Shown: piece after piece, positions 34,509-43,400 of the stretch
How positions within the stretch are numbered: the first letter of the stretch is position 1
Layout: each line of letters opens with the position of its first letter
Assembly (NCBI RefSeq): GCF_003315205.1
Contig: NZ_QNRR01000007.1
Coordinates: forward strand, 1-64,000
DNA length: 64,000 nucleotides
Direction: 5' to 3'
Source of the DNA: Roseimicrobium gellanilyticum
Lineage (GTDB): Bacteria; Verrucomicrobiota; Verrucomicrobiia; Verrucomicrobiales; Verrucomicrobiaceae
Notes under the pieces: generated by a model
Seen by the model: the letters and a program-made list of their open reading frames with translations, nothing else
Database searches by the model: none
Told to the model about the DNA's origin: nothing
Translations under genes and position numbers: made by a program

Positions 34509-35954
34509 TCAGGCGTCTCCCTGCAAGACCCAGGTGTCCTTGGAGCCGCCGCCCTGGGAGGAATTCACCACGAGGGAACCTTTTCGCAAGGCCACACGGG
34601 TCAGGCCTCCGGGGGTCACGGTAATCTTGTCCCCATAGAGGATGTAGGGGCGAAGGTCGACGTGGCGGCCCTCGAAACCCTCGCCCACCCAGGTGGGATG
34701 CCGCGAGAGTGAAATGGGCGGCTGGGCGATGAAGTTGCGCGGGTTCGCCAGGATCTGTTTGCGGAATTCTTCGATTTCCTCCTTCGCAGCCCATGGCCCC
34801 ATGAGCATGCCGTAGCCGCCGGCTTCGTTGGCGGATTTCACCACGAGCTTGTGCAGATTCTCCAGGATGTACATGCGATCCTGAGGCTCGCTGGCGAGAT
34901 ATGTGTCCACATTCGGCAGGATGGGATCCTGGTCGAGGTAGTACTTGATGATCTTCGGCACGAAGTAGTAGATGACCTTGTCATCCGCGACGCCGGTGCC
35001 GATGCTGTTTGCGAGACTGACATTTCCTGCACGGATGGCATTTACCAATCCGGGAACGCCGAGAAGCGAATCTGCACGGAAGACAGAGGGATCCAGGAAG
35101 TCATCATCGATGCGTCGATAGATCACATCCACCGGCATGAGACCTGCAGTGGTGCGCATGTACACGCGCATGTCGCGTACGACGAGGTCTCGTCCCTCCA
35201 CAATCGGGATGCCCATCTGCCGGGCGAGGAAGGAATGCTCGAAGTAGGCGCTGTTGTACACACCCGGAGTGAGCAGCACGACATTGGGCTGTTCATTGCC
35301 CAGATTGCCGGGCGCCACGTGGTTGAGTACTTTGAGGAGATCGGCGGAGTAGGTGTCCACCCTGCGCACAGTGTTCGCTTGATAGAGGCGGGGGAAGGCG
35401 CGCTTCACGGCGGCGCGGTTCTCCAGCATGTAGCTCGCGCCGCTGGGGCAGCGCAGGTTGTCCTCCAGCACGAGATAAGTGCCATCACGTCCGCGAATCA
35501 GGTCCGTGCCGCAGATGTGGACATAGATGTCCTTGGGCACATTCACATTCATGAACTCCCGGCGATAGTGCTTTGCATTCAGCACGTAATGCGGGGGGAT
35601 TACTCGGTCCTGCAGGATCTTCTGCTCGTGATAGAGATCGTGCAGGAACATGTTCAGCGCGGTGATGCGCTGGATGAGGCCGCTCTCGATCACCTTCCAC
35701 TCGTTTGCCGGGATGACGCGAGGTACCAGGTCAAAGGGGAAGATGCGCTCGGTGCCTTGCGAATCCGAGTAGACCGTGAAAGTCACGCCTCCACGCATGA
35801 AGGCCAGGTCGGTGGCGGTCTGTCGCTGGGACCACTCGGGTGGATCCAGACGGTTGAACCGGTCCATGATGTTCGAGTAGTGGTTCCTGACGGAACCATC
35901 CTCGGCAAACATCTCGTCAAAAAAGTCGTCGTTGGCGTAGCCGTTGAAGAGCAT
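34509..35954 (-). CDS. Circularly permuted ATP-grasp (type 2) protein
   Basis: A 481-residue protein of the circularly permuted ATP-grasp family (DUF404/DUF407 type). It shows [57 protein letters not shown] and a C-terminal [22 protein letters not shown] with [10 protein letters not shown]. It is predicted to be an amide-bond-forming ligase. It is the first gene of the operon with alpha-E and transglutaminase proteins. In the literature this trio is proposed to make or process a peptide-like metabolite. Confidence 0.92.
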   Translation of the reverse strand: MLFNGYANDDFFDEMFAEDGSVRNHYSNIMDRFNRLDPPEWSQRQTATDLAFMRGGVTFTVYSDSQGTERIFPFDLVPRVIPANEWKVIESGLIQRITALNMFLHDLYHEQKILQDRVIPPHYVLNAKHYRREFMNVNVPKDIYVHICGTDLIRGRDGTYLVLEDNLRCPSGASYMLENRAAVKRAFPRLYQANTVRRVDTYSADLLKVLNHVAPGNLGNEQPNVVLLTPGVYNSAYFEHSFLARQMGIPIVEGRDLVVRDMRVYMRTTAGLMPVDVIYRRIDDDFLDPSVFRADSLLGVPGLVNAIRAGNVSLANSIGTGVADDKVIYYFVPKIIKYYLDQDPILPNVDTYLASEPQDRMYILENLHKLVVKSANEAGGYGMLMGPWAAKEEIEEFRKQILANPRNFIAQPPISLSRHPTWVGEGFEGRHVDLRPYILYGDKITVTPGGLTRVALRKGSLVVNSSQGGGSKDTWVLQGDA

Positions 35955-36111
35955 GGAAGCGTGAGTGTTAGGTGTATGCGGGAGAAAGCAAAAACAAGGC
36001 CAATCGCCACGAATCGTTGTGCGGAGTGGTTTGCTCGCGTTGTTTCTCCATGGGACTAATCGCGGCGAGAGATTCCCTTTGGCGGGTGGGAAAGCGCGCT
36101 AAACTGTCCGG

Positions 36112-37284
36112 ATGCACCTCCCCCACGGCAATCATCTTGGCTACTGCACCAACATCCACCGCGGCGAAACGTTTGAAGAGACGTGGCGTGGCCTCCGGGA
36201 CTATACCCTGCAGGTCCGGGAGCGCGTGGCCCCGGGGAAGCCCTATGGCATTGGCCTGCGCTTGAGTGAGCAGGCAGCCCGGGATCTCTCCGCGCCGTGC
36301 ATGCTGGCTGAGTTTCAGGAGTGGCTGGAGGCGAATAATTGTTATGTATTCACCATCAACGGGTTTCCGTATGGTTCCTTCCACGGAACGCGAGTGAAGG
36401 AGCAGGTCTTCAAGCCGGACTGGACCACCAAGGAGCGGCTCGACTACACTTGCCTGCTCTTCGACTTACTCGCAAAACTGCTGCCCAAGGGCATGAGCGG
36501 CAGCGTGAGCACCCTGCCGGGATCCCATAAGGAATTCGGCATCGGCGGCGATGAGTTAAACGCCATTTTCGACAACCTGAAGGCCTGCTCGGAACACATC
36601 CAGCGCCTGTGCGATGCAACTGGGCATGACCTGCATCTGGGGCTGGAGCCGGAACCGCTTGGCCTCTTTGAGACCAGTGGGGAGACGTTGAAATTCTTTG
36701 GCCTGTACCTCGATCGTCATCCGAAGGAACTCAATTTCTTCAAACGCGTGGGGCTGAACTACGACTGCTGCCATCTGGCGGTGGAGTTTGAGGAGGCCGG
36801 GGAAGCGCTCGATCGCATCACCAGCGCTGGCATTCGCCTGAGCAAACTGCACCTCAGCTCCGCCCTGAGCCTGCAACCGACGAAGGAGAACCTCGAGCGC
36901 CTGCGTGGCTATGATGAGCCGGTGTACTTCCACCAGGTGGTGGTGAAGGAAGGTGAGGCGCCGCTGCGCCGCTTCCGCGATATCCCGAATGCGCTGGAGA
37001 TGGCTGCGCAAACACCGAACGATCTCGGCGAAGAGTGGCGAGTGCATTTCCACATCCCTCTGCATGCTGAGCCGAGTGGGGGATTCCGCGATACCAAGGA
37101 CCATCTTCTCGGTGCCCTGGATTGGTTGCAGGTCAATCCCACGGCCTGCCAGCATCTGGAAATGGAGACCTACACCTGGGAAGTGCTGCCTGAAGGGCTG
37201 CGCACCGGGGATGTGGTGGACCAGCTCAGCGCAGAATACGCGTGGACCCTGGGCGAAATGAAGAAACGCGGATTAGCGGCCTAG
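36112..37284 (+). CDS. eboE: EboE-like TIM-barrel protein
   Basis: A 390-residue protein with the EboE N terminus (HLPHGNHLGYCTNIHRGETFEE) and a xylose-isomerase-like TIM barrel: LHLGLEPEPLGLFET, VGLNYDCCHLAVEF, IRLSKLHLSSAL, HFHIPLHAE and CQHLEMETYTWEVLP. His, Glu and Asp residues are in metal-site positions for this fold. ebo genes of cyanobacteria and other phyla take part in moving or modifying a precursor metabolite across the inner membrane. The matching eboC-like and eboD-like genes lie 9 kb downstream, across an intervening block. Confidence 0.8.
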   Translation: MHLPHGNHLGYCTNIHRGETFEETWRGLRDYTLQVRERVAPGKPYGIGLRLSEQAARDLSAPCMLAEFQEWLEANNCYVFTINGFPYGSFHGTRVKEQVFKPDWTTKERLDYTCLLFDLLAKLLPKGMSGSVSTLPGSHKEFGIGGDELNAIFDNLKACSEHIQRLCDATGHDLHLGLEPEPLGLFETSGETLKFFGLYLDRHPKELNFFKRVGLNYDCCHLAVEFEEAGEALDRITSAGIRLSKLHLSSALSLQPTKENLERLRGYDEPVYFHQVVVKEGEAPLRRFRDIPNALEMAAQTPNDLGEEWRVHFHIPLHAEPSGGFRDTKDHLLGALDWLQVNPTACQHLEMETYTWEVLPEGLRTGDVVDQLSAEYAWTLGEMKKRGLAA

Positions 37285-37288
37285 ACAC

Positions 37289-37330
37289 AAAAAAGCGGGC
37301 CGTCTGCACAAGGTGCGCAGTACGGCCCGC
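37289..37330 (-). terminator. Intrinsic terminator for the Coa1-like gene
   Basis: Read on the minus strand, a long GC-rich stem (37317-37330 with 37295-37307, one bulged base) is followed by TTTTTTG. It lies in the gap between convergent genes and serves the minus-strand gene; on the plus strand it lacks a T-tract. Confidence 0.8.
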
Positions 37331-37346
37331 CGAGGAAAGGTGGAAG

Positions 37347-37784
37347 TTACTTCAGCTCGATCTTGGTGTCCTTTTTAGGTCCGCTGGCGACCAGCGCTTC
37401 CAGGATCGAGTATTCCCAGGCAGTAGCACCGGCGGGTCTGGAGGCCTTCACCGTGACGGCGGCGACGCCCTTCGGTCCCGTAAGGGGAATGGCGAACTCG
37501 GCGCTTTCGGCGCCGTTGTTGGTGCTCACTGCGCCCATGACCCAATAGCTGGGCTCCATGGGGGTGCCAATCGCCTCTTGAAGTTCGGCCGAGCTCTGTG
37601 CGCGTTGCAATGCACCGGTGTAGGCGTCCGTCTTCTTGATGACCCCCATGATGGAGACAACAAAGAAGCCGATGGCAAGCACGCCAAGAGCAATGATGCC
37701 CAGGCAGCCGCCGCAGCCGAGGAACCACCATTTCTTGCTGCTCTTCTGAGGGACGGGAGGTTGTGAAGGAGGATAGGGATTCAT
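37347..37784 (-). CDS. Coa1-family membrane protein
   Basis: A 145-residue protein with a Pro/Ser/Gln-rich N terminus (NPYPPSQPPVPQKSSKK), one transmembrane helix (about residues 17-43, CGGCLGIIALGVLAIGFF) and a periplasmic domain (AQSSAELQEAIGTPMEP, FAIPLTGPKGVAAVTVKA) typical of the cytochrome oxidase assembly factor Coa1-like family. No oxidase genes are nearby, so the family name should not be read as a function. The start at 37784 is chosen over 37841 by N-terminal composition. Confidence 0.72.
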   Translation of the reverse strand: MNPYPPSQPPVPQKSSKKWWFLGCGGCLGIIALGVLAIGFFVVSIMGVIKKTDAYTGALQRAQSSAELQEAIGTPMEPSYWVMGAVSTNNGAESAEFAIPLTGPKGVAAVTVKASRPAGATAWEYSILEALVASGPKKDTKIELK

Positions 37785-38078
37785 GACAGAGGAATGTAAG
37801 AAGCTGCTGTGCTGTGACTGGGGTCCGGGCGATTCAAGCAAGGATTGTGCAGGCCGTCCAGTGAAGCAGGGTGTTTTTTTCCCAAGTCACTGCGCTTCAT
37901 GGTGGGGAAGGCTATTGCCATGACAGGATTGGCAGGCCCGCTGACAGGTTTCTTTCCAGGCGTTTCCAAGCGGTCGAAGCGAAAGGTTTTGCTCTTGGAG
38001 GCAAACGGAGGAATGGCAGGGAAGAGCTCTTGAGGGGCATGTTGACGACCCGGCAAATCACCGCACGATCCCGATGTC
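37785..38078. other. Intergenic region, no gene seen
   Basis: It lies between the divergent Coa1-like gene and the unknown gene at 38079. Short frames are present on both strands, but none has protein-like composition or a clear start signal. No hairpin with a T-tract was found. Confidence 0.4.
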
Positions 38079-39161
38079 ATGGCAGGAGTTCTGATGAAAT
38101 GCGAACTGACCTACCCCGAAAAGAAGGACGATTGGCGTCCCTTTCGGGTGGTGGTGCATGATTGCGCGCTGGGGCACCTGATGACCGATGCCCAGCAGGC
38201 GCTTCGCGTTTACGAGTTCATGTGCATCGCTCGACCGGGGGATGTGTGCAAATATCTGTGGGTCGAGCTTTTGGATGTGCCTGCTGATGCGCGATACAGG
38301 GCCGAGGAGGCGAGGAAAAAGGTCACCCATCCTCCAGAGAAGCTTTGGCCGGAGAATTTTGTGCCGCTGGTTGAGTTTGATACCTACTTCAACTGGCTCG
38401 GCGATGACACCCATTCCGAAGATGCCTGCTGGCTTGGCCATCGTGAAGGCTGGGCATTCCGGAAGGCGATTCGTGGTTGGTTTGACAAAGTGGTGGAAAT
38501 CCAGCGGCTGCTTCGCGCCAGCAAGGACATCCTGATTCGCTTTGAACTGGCATTGATGAACGCAAAAGCGCATCCCTACGACGTCGACCCTGAGCCGCCT
38601 TTTTGGCGGACACGGCCTGACTACCAGTCACGAGCTGTGCCCCAGCGCCCGTCCGCGTACTATGAGAAACTTCGTGAGTTGCTTCGGCGGCCCGATTTGG
38701 AGTCACTCACCATGACCGGCCGGGTGGACTACCAGGCATTCCGCTTGATCTGTGCCACCCAGCGTGAACGAGCGGAGACCTCGGGAAAGCATCCGTATCA
38801 GGTATTCCCCATCGGCATGACTATTATGTACGAGGAGTGGGATCGAGGATGGGGTACTCACATCATCGAGTACAGCGAGGGTGTCGCCTATGGAGACATG
38901 TGGATCCTGCATGACGACGATGATGGAGGTCACATGAAGTGGCTTGTCGAAACGCGGCATGATTTTCACCGGTGGTTCTTCTTCCATCAGGGTGCCGTGG
39001 AAATTCAGGGGTATCGAATGACCCAGGGCGATGGCTGGGCGCTTCTGGAAGATGAAACCACGGAGCGTGAATATCGCATCCGGGGAAAGGCGTGGCTGGA
39101 AGCAAGCTTCCGGAGATGGAGGGAGAACGAGACAAAACGACGGGAGCAAGAAGGGGAATAG
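38079..39161 (+). CDS. Hypothetical protein, 360 aa
   Basis: A soluble protein rich in Trp, Tyr, His and charged residues (for example YEEWDRGWGTHIIEYSEG and HDFHRWFFFHQGAVEIQGY). It has no signal, transmembrane helix or motif I recognise. Its C terminus is an Arg/Glu-rich helix. It precedes the metalloprotease/helicase pair on the same strand by 72 bases and may or may not belong to that unit. Confidence 0.6.
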   Translation: MAGVLMKCELTYPEKKDDWRPFRVVVHDCALGHLMTDAQQALRVYEFMCIARPGDVCKYLWVELLDVPADARYRAEEARKKVTHPPEKLWPENFVPLVEFDTYFNWLGDDTHSEDACWLGHREGWAFRKAIRGWFDKVVEIQRLLRASKDILIRFELALMNAKAHPYDVDPEPPFWRTRPDYQSRAVPQRPSAYYEKLRELLRRPDLESLTMTGRVDYQAFRLICATQRERAETSGKHPYQVFPIGMTIMYEEWDRGWGTHIIEYSEGVAYGDMWILHDDDDGGHMKWLVETRHDFHRWFFFHQGAVEIQGYRMTQGDGWALLEDETTEREYRIRGKAWLEASFRRWRENETKRREQEGE

Positions 39162-39232
39162 GGCCTTCTGAATTCTGACTGACCGGCCGAAAGAGTGCTT
39201 GGCGGTGGGAGCGAGTTTGATAATCTCCGCGG

Positions 39233-40426
39233 GTGTCGCTTTCCCCCACCAGCTATCACACGGAACTTTTGGGCTTTCTCCAGAAGCAGGAGCCGGAACT
39301 CTGGCAGTGGTTCTCCGAACCAGCCCACCGTTCTGAGGTGACCGAAGGGATACGGCGAGAACTGCTCACCACCAGCTATCGGCTGGAGGGGCCGCAGCAT
39401 GCCGAGCTTCAGGCGGCCGCAAAGGAAGCGGCGGAGGCGTTGGGCATTGCGACGCCTATCACGCTCTATCAATCGCAGGAGGCGGTGCCGGCGCCCAATG
39501 CCGCCATCTGCCAGCTGCCGGGAGAGATCCACATTGTCTTTTATGGAAGCATGCTTGGCATTCTGCGTGGGCGGGAACTGCATGCGGTGCTGGGGCATGA
39601 GCTGGCCCACTTCATCCTGTGGCAGCATGAGGGTGGGGTGCATCACACGGTGGATCGTCTCGCACATGCCTGCGCCAGCGATCCAAGGGCGCAGGCATCG
39701 CATTTGCAGAGTGCACGGAGGCTGCGGCTGAACACGGAGCTTTTTGCGGATCGCGGCTCCCTGAAGGTGACGGGAAATCTGCCAGTCACGGTGGCCGCGC
39801 TGGTCAAGGCCGCGACCGGAATGGCGGAAGTGAGCGGCGAAAGCTATCTGAAACAGGCGGCGGAAGTATGCGAGTCCTGGAGGACGAAGTCGGCAGGGCA
39901 GACGCATCCGGAACTCTTCCTGCGCGCACACTGTCTCTCACTCTGGCACGAACGTGGCGAGGATGCAGAAGCAGAAATCGAGCGGATGATCAATGGTCCT
40001 GTCTCGCTCGATGAACTGGATCTTCCGGCCCAGGAAGCTCTTTCGGCATTCACTCGTCGTGTGATCGCGCAATTGCTGCGGCCACGGTGGATCCGAACTG
40101 ATCTGGTGATGGCGCATGCACGGTTGTTCTTTTCCGACCTCCAACCGCATGAGGAGACGGATGCCTCGCTGGAAAAGGACGCCCCTGACCATGTGGAAGG
40201 CAAGGCGGAGTATTTCGCGGCCGTGCTGCTGGACTTCGCCACGGTGGATGAGGAACTTGATGACATGCCTCTGCGTGCGTGCCTGCTGATGAGCAGCCGC
40301 CTGGGCATTGAGAAGGCATTCGACAAAATGGTGGGGAAGGAACTGGATATGAAGGTGCGTGAGATCAAAGCACTGCGCACGGGCGCTGCGGAATTGCTGG
40401 CGAAACAAGAGGAGGCACAGGCGTGA
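39233..40426 (+). CDS. M48-type zinc metalloprotease, partner of the DUF4011 helicase
   Basis: A 397-residue protein with an M48/HtpX-like active site: HELAH at 122-126 (His122, His126 zinc ligands, Glu123 base) and NTELFADR with Glu169 as third ligand. It lacks the transmembrane helices of HtpX/Ste24, so it is probably cytosolic. It uses a GTG start at 39233. The stop overlaps the start of the giant helicase gene (GTGATG), implying coupled translation and a shared role. Proteases paired with large nucleic-acid sensors are a common defence theme; that role is inferred here. Confidence 0.8.
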   Translation: MSLSPTSYHTELLGFLQKQEPELWQWFSEPAHRSEVTEGIRRELLTTSYRLEGPQHAELQAAAKEAAEALGIATPITLYQSQEAVPAPNAAICQLPGEIHIVFYGSMLGILRGRELHAVLGHELAHFILWQHEGGVHHTVDRLAHACASDPRAQASHLQSARRLRLNTELFADRGSLKVTGNLPVTVAALVKAATGMAEVSGESYLKQAAEVCESWRTKSAGQTHPELFLRAHCLSLWHERGEDAEAEIERMINGPVSLDELDLPAQEALSAFTRRVIAQLLRPRWIRTDLVMAHARLFFSDLQPHEETDASLEKDAPDHVEGKAEYFAAVLLDFATVDEELDDMPLRACLLMSSRLGIEKAFDKMVGKELDMKVREIKALRTGAAELLAKQEEAQA

Positions 40427-43400
40427 TGGACCAGGCTGGAAAAGCTTTTCTTCCGTGGCTGCGGGGCGTCACCGAACGTGGTGGCATGGAGACGGACGAT
40501 GTCCTTTCCGTGATGCTGCCTCTCATGCGGCAGGTGCAGTCTGTGCATGAACAGGGCAAGGTGGCAACGCTCACGGCTGGTGGTTTAACCTATGATGCGC
40601 ATCACAACGCGCTTCGCTTTGATGCCGCCCTCGCAGGAGAGCCAACGCAAGCCACGGATAGGGTGGAGGCTTTGCAGGCTCCATTGAGCCGGGCCCTGGA
40701 GGTGACGGGCCATGGCACGCAGGAGACCGACCTGGATGAGGCGAGCGTCAACTACACGGACGATTCCGTCGGAGGTGAAGACAAGCCGCTGACCCGGCCG
40801 GCATATGTGCCGGACTACGGCTGCTGGGAGCTGCGTGTGGGACACCATGACGTGCTCACGGACGTCTTCCTGTTGGGACAGGTGCTCGCCAGCGTGGCGT
40901 GTGGTCTGGACTTCACGGATGTGGAGGACGTGCGGCTCTTTGCCAATCACCGGCACAATCTTTTCAATCTGCATCCACGGCTGCATCCGGTGGTGGCTGC
41001 GGTCATTGAGGAGATGACCGAACTCAACCGGCACCGCCGTGCATGCGACCTGGCTTCTCTGCTCAAGAGACTGGAGACATATCGCGAGCAGCCGGATGAC
41101 TTTGACGTGCGTCGCATCGCGGGTTTGGAGCAAGCGACGCCAAGCGGTCGGCGCAAGCTGATTCAGGCACGCCTGCGCGACCGGCTCTTTGAGATTTCCC
41201 GACGCAATCGGCTCATCTATTACAAGCCGACGCAGCAGTCGCTCAATCTCACGGTGGCCTCAGTGCCTACGCTGCTGGACTATCGCAACGTGCGACCGGA
41301 GCAGCTCTGCTACTGGCACCCGGAGATCGAGACCCTCGTGTCGCAGGGGAAAGTGATGCCGCTGGGCAAGTACCTGCGTTTCGAGGAGCAGCCTTATCTC
41401 AACGGGATGTTGGACAAGATTCTCAGTGAAGCACGTCGCGATCGCGCTGAGTATGGCTTTGCCCAGCTCCGGCTCGTGCTGGTGTTCCTGCGCTGGCACA
41501 ATCTCAAGGAGTCACCCAATGAGGTGATCGAGTCGCCGCTGCTCCTGTTGCCGGTGGAACTCACCAAGAAGAAGGGGGTGCGGGACAGCTACACGTTGGA
41601 TCCTATCGATACGGGTATCGCGGAGGTGAATCCCGCGCTCCGCTTCCACTTGAAGGAAGTGTACAACTTGGATCTCCCAGAGGAGGTGGATTTGCAGAAG
41701 ACCACCCTGCGGCAATTCCACGAGGAACTTCGGGCGCAGATTCAAGCAAGCGAGCCCGGCGTGACATTGAGATGTGTGGAGAATCCGCAGATCAAGCTGG
41801 TGCAGCAACGGGCGCGACTGCGGGTGGATCAGTTCCGCAAGCGGCAGATGTTGAAGACGGGGAAACCCATCGCGCGCAAGGTCTCCTACAGCTACAAGAA
41901 GGAAGATTATCGCCCTCTCGGCTTGCAGCTCTTTCTGGAGAAGGTGAAGCCGCAACCCATGCCGTTGCGTCTGGCGGCGGGCGGTTCAATGGGTGAGCGT
42001 TCTCTGCCGATGGACTTCATCGTGGAGCCCCAGAGTGACTCGCCGGCGCCGGGCGTGATGGAAACTTCCAGCGAGACGTACACCCTGGAGCAGGGCATCT
42101 CCTCCTCCAATCCCTATGCGTGGGAATTTGATCTGTGCTCGCTGACGCTGGCGAACTTCAACTACCGCAAGATGTCGCTGGTGCACGACTACGAGCATCT
42201 TCTGGAACATGATCCGGCGAGCGAGGTCTTCGACACCATCTTCTCCATCGCTCCACGTGAGCAGGATAGCGCCCCACCTGCCATCCCCCTGAAGGAGCAG
42301 CATTTCGTGGTGGCTTGCGACGCGGCGCAAGCGGCTGCAGTGGCGAAGGCACGCAACGGACGCAGCTTTATCATTCAAGGGCCGCCGGGTACGGGCAAGT
42401 CCCAGACCATCACGAACTTGATCGCGGATAACATCGCTCGGGGGAAGCGCGTGCTCTTCGTCTGCGAAAAGCGTGCGGCCATCGATGTGGTCTTCCATCG
42501 CCTGCGTCAGCAGGGGTTGGATGAACTTTGCTGCCTCATCCATGACTCCCAGACGGATAAGAAGGCCTTCATCCAAAATCTGAAGCAGACCTATGAAGGA
42601 TTCCTGCAGCAGGCGCAGGATGGTGATGTGACCCAGGTGCGGCAGGAGATTGTCAGGCGACTGGAGCAGGAGCTGGAATCCATCAAGCGCTTTGGAGAGG
42701 TGATGGTCTCGGCCAAGGCGGGCATGGGGGCGAGTGCGCACCAGATTCTGCAGCGCCTTGTCGAATTGAGGCCGGAGGTGTCCCAACAAGATGTGTTGAG
42801 CAATCCAAAGGAGCTGGATGTATCCACGGAAGAACTGCTGCCTGAGTACGCACTATGGAAGCAATGCGGTGACGTGGCTCGCAGGCTGAGGCAGGCGCTC
42901 GTGGACTTGGGCGAGGATGAAGTACTCGCAGAGCATCCCCTGCGCCATGTGAGTCAGGAGGTGCTGGAGTCCGAGCGCCCGATCGCCACCTTGCGAGAGT
43001 CACTGGATGCTGTGGAAGATTTGCTGGATTCTCTTGAGTCGAGCCTGTCCCTCGCCGGGGATGCTGAAGCCGTGAAGGCGCTGCCGCTGGGACATTTCGC
43101 CGGGGCGGTGGAGTTTGCGCATGACGCACGTCCCCTTGCCGAGCGCGGGCTGATGGCTGCGCTCGATGGCAGTGGCAATGCCAAGGTCACGGCCTTTGCA
43201 TCCCTACAGAAGGAGCTCCAGACGAAGACGGATGCTCATCGTGAGGCCGCGACGAAATCTGAAGGGTGGCGTGACCCCCTGCCGCCGGATGATGTGCAGG
43301 AGGCGATTGCCCAGGCGAAGGCGACGGAGAACAGCCTCTTTCGTTTCCTGAAGCCCACGTGGTGGAGGCTCCGCAAGCTGATGAATGCTCGCTACGACTT

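Noticed and set aside
37347-37784. Cytochrome oxidase assembly role for the Coa1-like protein
   Set aside because: No oxidase or heme genes are nearby and bacterial members of this family are uncharacterised, so only the family label was kept.
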